The notes below the pieces were generated by a model. The model was not told where the DNA came from and did not search any database. It saw nothing but the letters and a program-made list of their open reading frames with translations. The translations under genes were made by a program, and so were the position numbers. Below are positions 27,601 to 38,292 of a stretch of DNA of 64,000 bases, in pieces. Source of the stretch: Enterovibrio norvegicus FF-33 (lineage in GTDB: Bacteria > Pseudomonadota > Gammaproteobacteria > Enterobacterales > Vibrionaceae); contig NZ_AJYD02000038.1 in the NCBI RefSeq assembly GCF_000286835.2, positions 2,370,721-2,434,720 of the forward strand, in the 5' to 3' direction. The stretch's first letter is position 1; every line of letters begins with the position of its first letter.

Positions 27601-27627
27601 AAAAAAAGGGCCGTAGGCCCTTTTTTT
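27601..27627. terminator. Bidirectional terminator between queE and queD
   Basis: AAAAAAAGGGCC / GGCCCTTTTTTT with loop GTA: a stem with A/T flanks on both sides, so it serves both convergent genes. Confidence 0.92.
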
Positions 27628-27642
27628 TCGTGCAATGAAATA

Positions 27643-28005
27643 TTACTCACCCGTATAGATGCAGCCAGCCGTACAGGTTTCTTTAATCATCACTTTACTC
27701 AAACAAGGCAGTGACGGCTTAAGTTGATCCCAAATCCATTTCGCCAACACTTCGCTCGTTGGGTTTTCTAACCCTTCAATATCATTCAGATAGTAATGGT
27801 CCAAGCGATCGTAGATAGGCTTAAACGCTTCTTTGATTTCAGAAAAATCAATCACCCATCCCGTATACGGATCCACTTCACCGGCCACATAGAGACGCAC
27901 GAGGAAAGAGTGACCATGTAGGCGACCACACTTATGACCTTCTGGTACGTGTGGCAGCAGATGCGCCGCTTCAAACATGAATTCTTTAAACAGTTCAGTG
28001 TGCAT
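27643..28005 (-). CDS. queD: 6-carboxy-5,6,7,8-tetrahydropterin synthase QueD
   Basis: A roughly 120-residue enzyme converting 7,8-dihydroneopterin triphosphate to CPH4 for queuosine synthesis. Zinc and catalytic motifs: [21 protein letters not shown] (His, Cys) followed by LHGHSF, and [19 protein letters not shown] and VKETCTAGC-like [14 protein letters not shown] at the end. The ATG at 28005 (MHTELFKEF) aligns with the E. coli start; an in-frame ATG at 28026 is possible. Neither has a strong ribosome site. Confidence 0.93.
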   Translation of the reverse strand: MHTELFKEFMFEAAHLLPHVPEGHKCGRLHGHSFLVRLYVAGEVDPYTGWVIDFSEIKEAFKPIYDRLDHYYLNDIEGLENPTSEVLAKWIWDQLKPSLPCLSKVMIKETCTAGCIYTGE

Positions 28006-28412
28006 TTTATGCGTTCCCGTGTTCATTTGTAGTTTCTAGCGCGGCGATGCTACTGAATATTCGCGCCAAGCTCAAATTGAATCGCCCTCAATTCGTTTCG
28101 CAAGGTTTGCGATCAACTGAAGGTTAGCGAGAAGCAAAAAGACATCAGCAAAGCGACAGTTGAAAATGCCACCGTCAGATAGCGATCAAGACCTCCAGCC
28201 ACAGAAAATGATCAGTATCGTATGTTTCTTTGCCACGCCAACTTGAATTCGGTCGTGTTTTCCCGTTGATTTCCCAAGAATTGCATGCGTGAACAGTCCA
28301 TGTAAACCAAGTGTCTTGAGGTAGTTTAGGGTTAGAGGTAAACTTGCCGGCTTAAGTTTGAATTATCCTAGCCTGATGACTCGATTCCTCAGGCATTCTT
28401 CAACGGAGTTAG
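28006..28412. other. Intergenic region queD-asnS (about 400 bases)
   Basis: This divergent promoter region has no credible gene. Visible structure is limited: a TCGCAA-GGT-TTGCGA palindrome at 28098-28112 and a small hairpin GCCTGA/TCAGGC at 28371-28394 just before the asnS ribosome site. I see no known riboswitch. Confidence 0.5.
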
Positions 28413-29822
28413 ATGCAAATTATGAACTATATGCCTGTAGCAGACGTCCTGCGCGGCAAAACGGCAGTAGACACAGAAGTCACTGTCCGTGGTTGGATCC
28501 GCACCCGTCGTGATTCAAAAGCCGGTATCTCTTTCCTCGCCATTTATGACGGCTCTTGTTTTGATCCAATTCAGGCAGTTGTTTCTAATGAGCTGAATAA
28601 TTACAAAGAAGATGTACTGCGCCTTACCACAGGCTGCTCTGTCGAAGTTACTGGTAAAGTTGTTGAAAGCCCAGGACAAGGTCAAGCATTTGAGCTTCAA
28701 GCGACTGACGTGAAAGTGGTGGGTTGGGTTGAAGATGCAGACACCTATCCAATGGCTAAAACACGCCACTCTATCGAATACTTGCGAGAAGTTGCTCACC
28801 TGCGTCCACGCACCAACGTGATTGGTTCAGTTGCACGCGTGCGTAACTGCTTGTCTCAAGCGATTCACCGCTTCTACCATGAGCAAGGTTACTTCTGGGT
28901 TTCTGCTCCGCTGATCACCGCTTCTGATGCAGAAGGTGCGGGTGAAATGTTCCGTGTTTCTACATTGGACATGGAAAACCTGCCACGCACAGACGAAGGT
29001 AAAGTTGATTTCAACGAAGATTTCTTCGGTAAAGAGACTTTCCTGACCGTATCAGGTCAGCTGAATGCTGAAGCGTACGCGTGTGCATTGAGCAAGGTTT
29101 ACACCTTTGGCCCAACGTTCCGCGCTGAAAACTCAAACACCAGCCGCCACCTTGCGGAGTTCTGGATGGTTGAGCCAGAAGTTGCGTTTGCAGATCTGGA
29201 TGATGTTGCCAAGCTCGCGGAAGACATGCTGAAGTATGTGTTCAAAGCCGTGCTTGAAGAGCGTCGTGATGACCTTGAGTTCTTTGCTCAACGTATCGAC
29301 AAAGAAGCCATCACTCGCCTTGAGAAGTTTGTTGATTCTGATTTTGCTCAGATCGACTACACCGACGCGATTGAGATCTTGCTTAAATCAGGCCAAACGT
29401 TTGAGAACCCTGTTGAATGGGGCATCGACTTGGCGTCTGAGCACGAGCGATATCTTGCAGAGAAACACTTCGAAGCACCTGTGGTTGTTAAGAACTACCC
29501 GAAAGACATCAAAGCGTTCTACATGCGTATGAATGATGATGGCAAGACCGTTGCGGCAATGGACGTTCTAGCACCAGGTATCGGTGAAATTATCGGTGGT
29601 GCACAGCGTGAAGAACGTTTAGACGTACTTGACGAACGCATGCGTTCAATGAACATCGACCCAGAACACATGAACTGGTACCGCGATCTTCGTCGTTACG
29701 GCACCGTTCCACATGCTGGTTTCGGCCTCGGTTTCGAACGTTTAGTGTCTTACGTGACGGGCATGGGCAACATCCGCGATGTTATCCCATTCCCACGCGC
29801 ACCACGCAGTGCAAACTTCTAA
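28413..29822 (+). CDS. asnS: Asparaginyl-tRNA synthetase
   Basis: A 469-residue class IIb aminoacyl-tRNA synthetase. An N-terminal OB-fold anticodon-binding domain ([19 protein letters not shown]) is followed by the class II catalytic core: motif 2 [18 protein letters not shown] and motif 3 [15 protein letters not shown]. It is nearly collinear with E. coli AsnS. GGAG lies 4 bases before the ATG at 28413; another ATG at 28422 is in frame. In E. coli asnS is also near aspC. Confidence 0.96.
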   Translation: MQIMNYMPVADVLRGKTAVDTEVTVRGWIRTRRDSKAGISFLAIYDGSCFDPIQAVVSNELNNYKEDVLRLTTGCSVEVTGKVVESPGQGQAFELQATDVKVVGWVEDADTYPMAKTRHSIEYLREVAHLRPRTNVIGSVARVRNCLSQAIHRFYHEQGYFWVSAPLITASDAEGAGEMFRVSTLDMENLPRTDEGKVDFNEDFFGKETFLTVSGQLNAEAYACALSKVYTFGPTFRAENSNTSRHLAEFWMVEPEVAFADLDDVAKLAEDMLKYVFKAVLEERRDDLEFFAQRIDKEAITRLEKFVDSDFAQIDYTDAIEILLKSGQTFENPVEWGIDLASEHERYLAEKHFEAPVVVKNYPKDIKAFYMRMNDDGKTVAAMDVLAPGIGEIIGGAQREERLDVLDERMRSMNIDPEHMNWYRDLRRYGTVPHAGFGLGFERLVSYVTGMGNIRDVIPFPRAPRSANF

Positions 29823-29855
29823 TCGCACCATAGCGCGCGGTTTGAATAAAATGAC

Positions 29856-29878
29856 AAAGGTCGCCTACGGCGGCCTTT
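29856..29878 (+). terminator. Terminator of asnS
   Basis: A 10-bp stem AAAGGTCGCC / GGCGGCCTTT (one G-T pair) with a 3-base loop, followed by a T-run. Confidence 0.88.
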
Positions 29879-30189
29879 TTTCTTGTTTATTTTCATCAGT
29901 ATAATCGTGCCTTTATGTCCGTGTGGAAATGCCCCTCCATCAATAGCAACGTTAATTGCGCGTTGCCCTCTCCTAACCCTCTTTCATTTGCAGTACCCGT
30001 CACCAATATTCCCTCTGATTAAGCCCGTATTTAATATTAAATTCATGGCGCTGAAATCGGGGGTTAACGACAACAAAGATGCGAAGAGACAAGGAAGTCA
30101 GGGAAATCACCAAATTTCCGTTTTATTACCACTAATCAAAATGGTATAAACAAAGACAGTTTCCTTTAACAACGCCATGGATGAAGAAG
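29879..30189. other. Intergenic region asnS-aspC
   Basis: This stretch of about 310 bases holds the aspC promoter region. I see no gene, strong repeat or known regulatory box in it. Confidence 0.5.
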
Positions 30190-31383
30190 ATGTTTGAAAA
30201 AATTGCTGCAGCGCCCGCTGACCCTATTTTGGGCCTTACTGAAGAATTCAAAGCCGATGCTCGTGCTGAGAAAATCAACTTAGGTGTAGGTATCTACAAA
30301 GACGAAGCCGGTAACACGCCAGTATTGGCCACTGTTAAAAAAGCCGAAGCTATTCTTTTAGAGAAAGAAACCACCAAATCATACCTAAGCATTCCGGGTA
30401 CACCAGAATATGGTTTGGCTGTGCAAAAGCTTTTATTTGGTCACGATGCAACCATCATTGCAGATAAACGTGCACAGACAGCTCAAGCTCCAGGCGGTAC
30501 TGGCGCCCTTCGCGTTGCTGCTGAATTTATTAAACGTCAACTTGGCGATGTGAAAGTATGGGTAAGTAACCCTACATGGGCGAATCATAACGGTGTGTTC
30601 GCTGCCGCAGGCCTTGAAGTCGCGTCGTACGGTTACTACAACGCAGAAACCAAAGACATGGATTTCCCAGCAATGCTGGCCGATCTTGAAACCGCAAATG
30701 CAGGTGATGTCGTACTTCTGCACGGTTGCTGTCATAACCCAACGGGTATCGACCCAGACGCTACACAGTGGCAGCAACTTGCAGCACTGTGTAACGAGAA
30801 AAAACTGCTTCCAATGTTTGACTTTGCTTACCAAGGTTTTGCAACTGGCGTTGAAGAAGATGCTGCTGGTCTGCGCATTTTTGCAGATTCATGCGAAGAG
30901 CTTTTGGTTGCGAGCTCATTTTCTAAGAACTTCGGTCTCTACAACGAGCGTGTTGGTGCATTTACCATCGTCGGCAAAAACGCCACTGAAACCGCCACCG
31001 CATTCAGCCAAGTTAAGAGCATCGCTCGCGTGATTTACTCTAACCCACCTGCTCACGGCGCTGCTGTTGTTACCATTATTCTGAATGACGCTACATTGCG
31101 TGCAGAATGGGAAGAAGAAGTGGCAGCCATGCGCGTTCGTATTAAAGAAATGCGAGAGCTCTTTGTTGCGACACTCGCAGAAGAAGGCGTGCAGGGCGAT
31201 TTCAGCTTCATTCAACGTCAAAACGGCATGTTCTCTTTCTCTGGCTTGAACAAAGATCAAGTTGCTCGTTTGAAAGACGAATTTGGCGTATACATCGTTG
31301 GCTCTGGTCGCATCGCCGTTGCAGCTATGATGCACACGAACATGCGTCCACTCTGTAAAGCTATCGCTGCTGTGTTGAAATAA
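30190..31383 (+). CDS. aspC: Aspartate aminotransferase
   Basis: A 397-residue class I PLP aminotransferase (aspartate + 2-oxoglutarate). Family landmarks are [12 protein letters not shown] near 107, [10 protein letters not shown] near 188 and the Schiff-base lysine in [15 protein letters not shown] near 245. The start [16 protein letters not shown] matches E. coli AspC, so the ATG at 30190 is preferred over 30181. Closer to AspC than to TyrB in my reading, though the two are homologous. Confidence 0.92.
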   Translation: MFEKIAAAPADPILGLTEEFKADARAEKINLGVGIYKDEAGNTPVLATVKKAEAILLEKETTKSYLSIPGTPEYGLAVQKLLFGHDATIIADKRAQTAQAPGGTGALRVAAEFIKRQLGDVKVWVSNPTWANHNGVFAAAGLEVASYGYYNAETKDMDFPAMLADLETANAGDVVLLHGCCHNPTGIDPDATQWQQLAALCNEKKLLPMFDFAYQGFATGVEEDAAGLRIFADSCEELLVASSFSKNFGLYNERVGAFTIVGKNATETATAFSQVKSIARVIYSNPPAHGAAVVTIILNDATLRAEWEEEVAAMRVRIKEMRELFVATLAEEGVQGDFSFIQRQNGMFSFSGLNKDQVARLKDEFGVYIVGSGRIAVAAMMHTNMRPLCKAIAAVLK

Positions 31384-31416
31384 TCAACCGCACCTAGCAC
31401 GAATAAATCAGCCAAT

Positions 31417-31442
31417 AAAAAAGCGCCTTTCGGCGCTTTTTT
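31417..31442. terminator. Bidirectional terminator between aspC and folE
   Basis: An 11-bp stem AAAAAAGCGCC / GGCGCTTTTTT with loop TTTC, able to stop transcription from both convergent genes. Confidence 0.92.
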
Positions 31443-31501
31443 CATGTTCTTCGCTTTAACATCGAGCGCTGAATGAGCAGCCCTTTGTCAATCAAGCTGG
31501 C

Positions 31502-32158
31502 TTACTGAACGCCGTGCAAGAACTCAGCACGAGTTGCAGGGTTTTGCTTAAAATTACCACCTAACGCTGTCGTCGTCGTCACGCTGGTTGCATCCATCAC
31601 ACCACGTGCTTTCACGCAGTAATGTGTCGCATTCATGTGCACGGCCACATTGTCCGTTTCCAGCAACGTTTGCAGCGCCACGAGGATTTGGCGAGTTAAA
31701 CGCTCTTGAACTTGCGGACGCTGGGCAAAAAATCGAACAATGCGGTTAATTTTCGACAAGCCGATAATTTTGCTCTTTGGCAAATAGGCTACTGTGCATT
31801 TACCGTCAATTGTGACCAAGTGGTGCTCACAAGTACTCGTCAATGTAATGTCTTTGACCCTAACCATCTCGTCACAGCCCATCTTGTTTTCGATAACTGT
31901 GATTTTTGGAAAGTTCGCGTAATCTAATCCCGAAAACACCTCATCCACGTACATTTTTGCAATGCGCGCTGGCGTTTCAGTCAAACTGTCATCTTCGAGA
32001 TCTAGGTCGATAACAGTCAAGATTTCCCGCATATGATATTCAATACGCTCTTTTTTCTCTTCTGCGGTCATCGAAGTGCCCGACTGCATTGGTGTCTCAA
32101 TGCCACGTGCTATAAGCGCTTCGCGGACGCGCTTGGCTGAATCGCTTAATGCTGTCAT
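31502..32158 (-). CDS. folE: GTP cyclohydrolase I FolE
   Basis: A 218-residue enzyme making 7,8-dihydroneopterin triphosphate from GTP, the first step to folate and also the feed for QueD. Zinc and active-site motifs: [14 protein letters not shown] (Cys and two His) near 110, [20 protein letters not shown], and HYCVKARGV. The start at 32158 has AAGGA 7 bases upstream; the longer frame to 32182 is not needed. Divergent from moeA. Confidence 0.95.
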   Translation of the reverse strand: MTALSDSAKRVREALIARGIETPMQSGTSMTAEEKKERIEYHMREILTVIDLDLEDDSLTETPARIAKMYVDEVFSGLDYANFPKITVIENKMGCDEMVRVKDITLTSTCEHHLVTIDGKCTVAYLPKSKIIGLSKINRIVRFFAQRPQVQERLTRQILVALQTLLETDNVAVHMNATHYCVKARGVMDATSVTTTTALGGNFKQNPATRAEFLHGVQ

Positions 32159-32381
32159 AGAAAAATCCTTGGGTCGTTGCAATTGTTGTTATCTAATTTA
32201 TTACTCGTCTTTTAAAGACAAGGATCAAATAGTGTCAGATTTTTGAAGCATAGCGTTTATAGTAAAATAATTACACCTCGAAATGCGTGTGGGCATTAGT
32301 TTCAACTCTCAAAGTTTGCGATAATGCTCGCTTTCATCTATGCGCTGAGCATGTTTCGCTCACAACGACTGAGAGTTATAT

Positions 32382-33617
32382 ATGGGTTGCTGCGACACTC
32401 CTGGTTTGATGCCAGTTTCATCGGCTATCGACATTCTATTAGACAACACGTCGCCACTGACACAAACCGAAATCGTGTCACTGGTTGACGCACAAAATCG
32501 CATCACGTCCGAAGATATTCGCTCTCCAATCAATGTGCCCCCTTTTGCTAACTCTGCAATGGATGGTTATGCGCTTCGCTGCGCAGATCTCAACAACAAT
32601 ATGACACTTCGCCTCGCGGGTAAGTCCTTCGCGGGCATCCCGTTTGAAGGCGAATGGCCCGCTGGCTCATGCATTCGTATTATGACAGGCGCTGAAGTCC
32701 CAGTTGGTGCAGATGCCGTCATCATGCAAGAGCAAACCACGGTAAACGGCGACGACATTACCTTTGCCCACACCGCCGAGTTGCAGCAAAACATTCGCCC
32801 TATCGGCAACGATGTAGAAGCCGGTGATGTCGTTATTCCCAAAGGCACACTGCTAACGCCCCGTGAAGTTCCGATGTTGGCAACACTGGGCATAGGCACT
32901 GTCACCGTCATGCGCAGACCCAAAGTGGCGTTCTTTTCTACCGGAGACGAGCTTCGTCAAGTGGGTGAGCCACTAGGAAAAGGTGAAATCTACGACAGCA
33001 ACCGCTACACCATTCGCGCCATGCTTGAAAAAATGCATTGTGAGGCGATTGATCTTGGTGTCGTGCCCGATTGTCCAGAGCAACTACGTGATGCCTTTTT
33101 GAAAGCCGCCAGCGAAGCTGATGTTATCGTCACCTCGGGTGGCGTTAGCGTGGGCGAAGCGGATTACACCAAAGACATTTTGGATCAAGAAGGCGAAGTT
33201 GGATTTTGGAAGATTGCCATCAAGCCAGGTAAGCCCTTTGCGTTTGGCAAAGTCAAAGGCGCACTATTTTGCGGATTACCCGGTAACCCAGTTTCAGTAC
33301 TCGTGACCTTACATGTGTTAGTCCAGCCGCTGCTTGCCAAACTTGCAGGCCATACACAGTGGCAACCGACCATCACTTTAAGCGCTAAAGCTGAAACGCG
33401 ATTCAGGAAATCTCCGGGGCGTGCTGATTACCAACGCGCTGTTTATCGCATTAACGAGCAAGGCGAATTGGTTGTTGCGACCACAGGCAACCAAGGTTCT
33501 GGCGCGTTTAGCTCCCTATCGATAGCGAACTGCTTTGCAGTCTTAGAGCAAGATCGCGGGCATATTGATGTAGGTGAAAACGTCACGATTGAACCGTTTG
33601 GCACTGTTTTAAACTAA
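32382..33617 (+). CDS. moeA: Molybdopterin molybdenumtransferase MoeA
   Basis: A 411-residue enzyme inserting molybdate into adenylated molybdopterin. Hallmarks are PPFANSAMDGYALR near 53, RIMTGAEVPVGADAVIMQE near 99, TSGGVSVGEADY near 249 and GLPGNPVSVLVT near 300. The N-terminal MGCCDTPGLMPV is Vibrio-like. First gene of moeA-moeB; the two are separated by 77 bases. Confidence 0.95.
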   Translation: MGCCDTPGLMPVSSAIDILLDNTSPLTQTEIVSLVDAQNRITSEDIRSPINVPPFANSAMDGYALRCADLNNNMTLRLAGKSFAGIPFEGEWPAGSCIRIMTGAEVPVGADAVIMQEQTTVNGDDITFAHTAELQQNIRPIGNDVEAGDVVIPKGTLLTPREVPMLATLGIGTVTVMRRPKVAFFSTGDELRQVGEPLGKGEIYDSNRYTIRAMLEKMHCEAIDLGVVPDCPEQLRDAFLKAASEADVIVTSGGVSVGEADYTKDILDQEGEVGFWKIAIKPGKPFAFGKVKGALFCGLPGNPVSVLVTLHVLVQPLLAKLAGHTQWQPTITLSAKAETRFRKSPGRADYQRAVYRINEQGELVVATTGNQGSGAFSSLSIANCFAVLEQDRGHIDVGENVTIEPFGTVLN

Positions 33618-33694
33618 TGCCTGATTACGTTTATCAAAGACGTTTTCTAACAAGCCATTTTTGCAACGTAATCTTATAAAAGCATAGGAATACC

Positions 33695-34444
33695 GTGGAC
33701 ATTCTCTCTCCGGAAGAAGAGCTCAGATACAACCGCCAGATCATACTTCGACAGTTTGATTTTGATGGTCAGGAAGCGTTGAAGCAAAGCCGCGTTCTCG
33801 TTTTGGGTGCTGGCGGCTTGGGCTGTGCTGCCACTCAGTACCTTGCGGCGGCTGGCGTTGGCACGCTCACATTGATTGACGACGACCGAGTGGAGCTGTC
33901 CAACTTACAGCGTCAGGTGCTGCACAACGACAGCACGGTTGGCAAATTAAAAGTCGAGTCAGCAGCAAAAGCACTGCGTCTACTTAACCCTCACGTCGTG
34001 GTGAAAACGGTAGCAAAGCGCCTCAACGATAACGCCTTACAGACGCTCATAGAACAGCACAGCATTGTGATTGACTGTTCTGACAATGTCGCGACACGCA
34101 ATCAACTCAATCAACTTTGCTTTCTCACTAAAAAGCCCTTAGTCAGTGGCGCAGCGATTCGCTTGGAAGGACAAGTGGCCGTATTCACCTACAGTGAAAA
34201 CGAGCCTTGCTACCAGTGCCTGAGTGCACTGTTTGGTGAACAAGCACTCAGTTGTGTCGAAGCGGGCATCCTCTCTCCTGTTGTCGGGATCATTGGTGCC
34301 ACGCAAGCTCTTGAAGCAATAAAGGTTTTATCCAATTTCGCGCCTGCGCCAACCGGTAAAATTATGCTTTATGATGCGTTAAGCAGTGAGTGGCGCATTT
34401 TCATCCTGCCCAAGAACCCAAACTGCAGTGTCTGCAATCATTAA
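33695..34444 (+). CDS. moeB: Molybdopterin-synthase adenylyltransferase MoeB
   Basis: A 249-residue ThiF/E1-like enzyme that adenylates the MoaD C-terminus. The nucleotide-binding GAGGLGCAATQYLAAAGVG is followed by DDDRVELSNLQRQVLH. The zinc site is formed by two CxxC pairs, in PCYQCLSAL and NCSVCNH at the C-terminus. The start codon is GTG with AGGA upstream. Confidence 0.95.
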   Translation: MDILSPEEELRYNRQIILRQFDFDGQEALKQSRVLVLGAGGLGCAATQYLAAAGVGTLTLIDDDRVELSNLQRQVLHNDSTVGKLKVESAAKALRLLNPHVVVKTVAKRLNDNALQTLIEQHSIVIDCSDNVATRNQLNQLCFLTKKPLVSGAAIRLEGQVAVFTYSENEPCYQCLSALFGEQALSCVEAGILSPVVGIIGATQALEAIKVLSNFAPAPTGKIMLYDALSSEWRIFILPKNPNCSVCNH

Positions 34445-34577
34445 CAACACCGTCTTGACTAGGTGACACTACTCTCAAAATCGCGTATTTCTACTACAAT
34501 AAGGAAGGCCTCTGCTGATCGAGCGTTTCGCCATCGCAGAGTGAACTTCCTTATTCAGTGGGCGTATTGCAGCTACG

Positions 34578-36197
34578 ATGATAAAAACGCTTTCTATTGT
34601 CCTTGTCATCCTTGGCATGCTCGCCCTCATCTCGGCGCTGAAATCGTCGATCTCTCTGTATCGCCGCGATAGGCGCCCTTCAACATTTAGCTTTGTGCCT
34701 GTCATGCTTGGATTTGTTCTGGGCTACATGATTTATGCTAGCTTTCTCGCATTAAAATCCGAAATAATCATTATCGAATTTATTGTTTCTGTTGTGTTTT
34801 TTGGTGGTGGGATCTTTTGCGTCATGATTTTTAGCGTTGTATCCCAAAGCATGGAACGTATTGCGTTTGCTGAGTTTCAGCAACGCCACAATGAAGCACA
34901 CGACCCATTGACAGGGTTACCCAACCGTCGATTCCTCATTAGTACCATCAGCCAACATATTGTTGATTACAACGCCAATCTGCAGCGATTTGCGGTTTTT
35001 ATCATTGATATTAATAACTTCAACAACCTCAACGAGGTTTTTAGTCATCAAAAGGGCGACGTATTACTCGCACAGTTCTCAGCACGCCTTAAAGAATTCG
35101 TTGATGAAGATGTGTTTTTAGCGAGGTGCAGCGGAAACCGCTTTACCCTCTTGCTCACCAACCCTGAAAATACAAATATTTCCGCTTATATCGAAAATAT
35201 TCAGTCTTACCTTGACCATCCATTGACCATTAACGATCACGACATGAACCTAACCAACACTGTCGGGGTCGCCTTTTACCCTGAACATGGCTCGAATGCA
35301 GAAGAAATCCTCAAACGCGCAGAAATCTCTATGTACAGTGCCAAACGCATTCAAGCCCCATACGCTATCTATGAACCGTCCGCATCTACACATTTTTACG
35401 ACCAGTCAGAATTGGCCGCGATGCTGCACAATGCCATTGCAACAATGGATTTTGAGCTCTACTTTCAGCCCGTTATGAATGTACATACCCCACATCAGAC
35501 AACCTTTGAAGCACTTATCCGATGGACTCTCGGGGACGGATATTCCGTACGACCTGATGATTTCATTCCGATTGCGGAGCAGACGAACGCTATCAAGCAA
35601 ATCTCCCACTGGGTGCTTGAAACGACCGTTGCTCAACTAGCGGTGTGGCAAAAACAATCCATCACGCCGCAAGTTCAGGTGAACATTTCAGTCAAAGATC
35701 TAGAAGACGAAAACCTCGAGCCCTACTTGGCAGGTTTGATCAAAAAATACGCCATTAACCCCGCGCAGCTCACCCTTGAATTGACCGAAACCAGCATGAT
35801 GCTGAATCCAGCGAAAGCGAGAGTCGTCTTAGATAAAATCAAAAAGCTGGGCGTGTATTTAAGCATCGATGACTTTGGTACAGGGTTCTCATCCCTGTCT
35901 ATTTTGAGCAATATGCCCATTGATGAGATTAAAATAGATCGCAGCTTTGTCACTGACCTACTCTATAGCAGTAACCATGAAGCTATTGTGAGATCCACTA
36001 TCTACCTCGCTCACAGTTTGGATTGCCGTGTGGTTGCAGAAGGCGTTGAAACTGAAGCGCTAGGACAATATTTGATGTCTATCGGCTGCGATAAAATTCA
36101 AGGCTATTGGTATGGCCGCCCAATGAATCTGGCCCAAACTGATGCTTGGCTCAATGAATCTCACCAAATCAGCTCCAAAGTCGCCAACCAAAACTAA
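34578..36197 (+). CDS. Membrane GGDEF-EAL protein, probable c-di-GMP phosphodiesterase
   Basis: A 539-residue protein with two or three N-terminal membrane helices (1-25, 37-58, 64-90), a degenerate GGDEF domain (residues 100-265) in which the active-site loop reads SGNRF (185-189), and an EAL domain (280-530). The EAL domain keeps EAL at 311-313, ELTETSMM, the DDFGTGFSSL loop, DEIKIDRSFV and AEGVET, so phosphodiesterase activity is likely and cyclase activity is not. The GGDEF part may be a GTP sensor (family knowledge). It lies upstream of pstS, but in its own unit. Confidence 0.88.
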   Translation: MIKTLSIVLVILGMLALISALKSSISLYRRDRRPSTFSFVPVMLGFVLGYMIYASFLALKSEIIIIEFIVSVVFFGGGIFCVMIFSVVSQSMERIAFAEFQQRHNEAHDPLTGLPNRRFLISTISQHIVDYNANLQRFAVFIIDINNFNNLNEVFSHQKGDVLLAQFSARLKEFVDEDVFLARCSGNRFTLLLTNPENTNISAYIENIQSYLDHPLTINDHDMNLTNTVGVAFYPEHGSNAEEILKRAEISMYSAKRIQAPYAIYEPSASTHFYDQSELAAMLHNAIATMDFELYFQPVMNVHTPHQTTFEALIRWTLGDGYSVRPDDFIPIAEQTNAIKQISHWVLETTVAQLAVWQKQSITPQVQVNISVKDLEDENLEPYLAGLIKKYAINPAQLTLELTETSMMLNPAKARVVLDKIKKLGVYLSIDDFGTGFSSLSILSNMPIDEIKIDRSFVTDLLYSSNHEAIVRSTIYLAHSLDCRVVAEGVETEALGQYLMSIGCDKIQGYWYGRPMNLAQTDAWLNESHQISSKVANQN

Positions 36198-36339
36198 CTG
36201 CCACACTCTGCATTAACCCTCTTCTCCGAAGCACCGCCCTCCCTACTTTGTTCGTATTTTCATCAATCGCTTATAAAACACTCGAATCTATAGTGATATT
36301 TTTGTCTCGTCATTAATGCTTCAATTAAGTGAAACATAG

Positions 36340-36357
36340 TTGTCATAAAACTTTCCT
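36340..36357 (+). promoter_or_regulatory. PhoB box upstream of pstS
   Basis: TTGTCAT-AAAA-CTTTCCT fits two direct PHO half-sites (consensus CTGTCAT, 6 and 5 of 7) with the required 4-base spacer. It lies about 60 bases before the pstS ATG. Confidence 0.7.
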
Positions 36358-36417
36358 AAAGTTGCCACTGTTGACACAAACAAAGCCTTTTAAGAGGCAC
36401 GACTAAGGAAAGCTCGA

Positions 36418-37239
36418 ATGAGATCAAACGTTTTTACTGCATTGTGTGTCGCTGGCGCATTAATGGCTAACACGGCTTCTGCGCAAGAAACAATTACAGT
36501 GTCAGGCTCTACATCTGTTACCGAAGTGATGGAAGTGCTGGCAGAAACGTATCAAACCCAAAATGGCAATACCTTCATTGAAGTGCAAGGAACGGGTTCT
36601 TCAGCAGGCGTTAAAGCCGCCAAAAATGGCACTTCCATGTTTGGCATGGCATCACGTTCACTGAAAGATTCCGAGAAAGAACCAACATTAAAAGAAACGG
36701 TGATTGCACGAGACGGTATCGCTGTTGTAGTCAACAATGCCAACCCTCTTGTTGATCTGACTATTGAGCAAATCGCAAAAATCTACCGCGGTGATGTGAA
36801 AAATTGGGCCGAAGTGGGTGGCGAAAACAAACCTATCGTTGTCGTTACCCGAGACACAGCATCAGGTACTCGCGGTGCATTTGAAGACATCATGAGCTTG
36901 AAGCGCGATATCAACGGAATGAAAGTCTCGGCAATTTCTCAACGTGCACAAGTCGGCAATGGCAATGGCGTGGTCAAAACCATCGTGGCTAACAATCCCT
37001 TCGCTATCGGCTACATCTCTCTAGGTTCAATCGATGCGTCGTTGAAAGCAGTCAAAGTTGACGGCGTAGAAGCGACATCTGATGCAGTTGCAGCAGGCAA
37101 GTATAAAGTTGCACGTCCATTTTTGGTGTTAAGCAAAGCTGGCAAGCCGTCACCTGCCGCTGAAGACTTCATGACATGGGTGACTTCAGTCGAAGGCCAA
37201 AAAATCGTCTCAAGCCAAGGCTATGTGCCCGTTCAGTAA
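36418..37239 (+). CDS. pstS: Phosphate ABC transporter substrate-binding protein PstS
   Basis: A 273-residue periplasmic protein with a signal peptide (1-22, ending ANTASA). Phosphate-binding loops SGSTSVTEVM, GTGSSAGVKA and RDTASGTRGAF are all present. It is the short PstS type found in Vibrio pst loci. It heads pstSCAB behind a PhoB box. A strong hairpin separates it from pstC, which should allow higher expression of the binding protein. Confidence 0.94.
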   Translation: MRSNVFTALCVAGALMANTASAQETITVSGSTSVTEVMEVLAETYQTQNGNTFIEVQGTGSSAGVKAAKNGTSMFGMASRSLKDSEKEPTLKETVIARDGIAVVVNNANPLVDLTIEQIAKIYRGDVKNWAEVGGENKPIVVVTRDTASGTRGAFEDIMSLKRDINGMKVSAISQRAQVGNGNGVVKTIVANNPFAIGYISLGSIDASLKAVKVDGVEATSDAVAAGKYKVARPFLVLSKAGKPSPAAEDFMTWVTSVEGQKIVSSQGYVPVQ

Positions 37240-37283
37240 ATCCTTAATTGTTTAGGTGTGTTGATTCCGCCTAAACCCACTAT

Positions 37284-37307
37284 CGGCCTGACGCGCTTGT
37301 CAGGCCG
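37284..37307 (+). other. Intercistronic hairpin pstS-pstC
   Basis: CGGCCTGAC / GTCAGGCCG forms a perfect 9-bp stem with a 6-base loop, and a smaller GTTTAGG/CCTAAAC hairpin lies just before it. There is only a weak T-tract after it, so a partial terminator or an mRNA-stabilising element is more likely than a full stop. Confidence 0.6.
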
Positions 37308-37354
37308 CTTTAAAAAGACTTCCTAACTGCCATGATTGGCATCACGGAGTGAGC

Positions 37355-38287
37355 ATGAACATCGCAAATCAACATGTTATCGACATTCAACCCACCAGCA
37401 CGCCAAGCAACGTGGGCAAACTGGGTAAACGAAAGAACCGAGACTGGCGCGAAGCGTTTTTCCGTGCATTGTTCCTAACCGCCGCTATCTTGGGCGTGTT
37501 GTCTCTCGCCACCATTGGTTACTTTATTTTCCGCGAAGGTATTCCAGCTATTCAACAAGCTGGCTTAGTCAACATGGTGACAGGCGTTGAATGGCTACCT
37601 CCAGCGCTTTATGGCATCGCGCCTATGATTGTCGCGTCGTTAGTATCGACGGCTGGCGCTGTTATTCTGGGTGTTCCTGTAGCGGTACTGACCGCTATCT
37701 TCATTGCCGAAGTCGCACCAAAATGGCTGGCAAACATCATACGACCTGCCGTCGAGTTACTCGCAGGCATCCCATCAGTGGTATACGGCTTCTTTGGCCT
37801 TGTCATTATCGTTCCCTTGATTCAAGACGTGTTTAACGTTCCTGCTGGTAACACAGTGCTGGCTGGCATTGTTGTGCTGGCAGTAATGATTCTACCTACG
37901 GTTATTGCGGTATCAGAAACCTCTTTACGTGCTGTACCAAAAACCTACAAAGAAGGCTCACTGGCGCTTGGCGCTTCGCCCATGTTCACCACGTTTAAAC
38001 TGCTTATCCCAGCAGCACGTTCGGGCATTATGACGGGGGTTATTCTCGGTATCGCTCGTGCATTGGGAGAAACCATGGCAATCATCATGGTCATGGGTAA
38101 CGCACCAGCTATGCCAGAAGGCATTTTGGAATCTGCACGCACATTAACCGCCAATATCGCACTGGAAATGTCTTATGCCTCCGGTATTCATGCCAGTGCT
38201 CTGTACGCCACAGGTATCGTTCTTCTGGTCTTTATCATGATGCTAAACGCGACACTGCTTTTCCTTAACCGTGAAAAAGCGAGGTAA
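37355..38287 (+). CDS. pstC: Phosphate ABC transporter permease PstC
   Basis: A 310-residue inner-membrane permease with 6 helices and the EAA-type coupling loop (KTYKEGSLALGASPMFTTFK). The glycine-rich ELLAGIPSVVYGFFGL segment is typical for Pst permeases. The ATG at 37355 has GGAG 5 bases upstream; a GTG two codons earlier is less likely. Five bases before pstA. Confidence 0.93.
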   Translation: MNIANQHVIDIQPTSTPSNVGKLGKRKNRDWREAFFRALFLTAAILGVLSLATIGYFIFREGIPAIQQAGLVNMVTGVEWLPPALYGIAPMIVASLVSTAGAVILGVPVAVLTAIFIAEVAPKWLANIIRPAVELLAGIPSVVYGFFGLVIIVPLIQDVFNVPAGNTVLAGIVVLAVMILPTVIAVSETSLRAVPKTYKEGSLALGASPMFTTFKLLIPAARSGIMTGVILGIARALGETMAIIMVMGNAPAMPEGILESARTLTANIALEMSYASGIHASALYATGIVLLVFIMMLNATLLFLNREKAR

Positions 38288-38292
38288 TTGAA

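Noticed and set aside
32183-32381. Moco riboswitch before moeA
   Set aside because: No recognisable conserved core, and such elements usually precede moaA.
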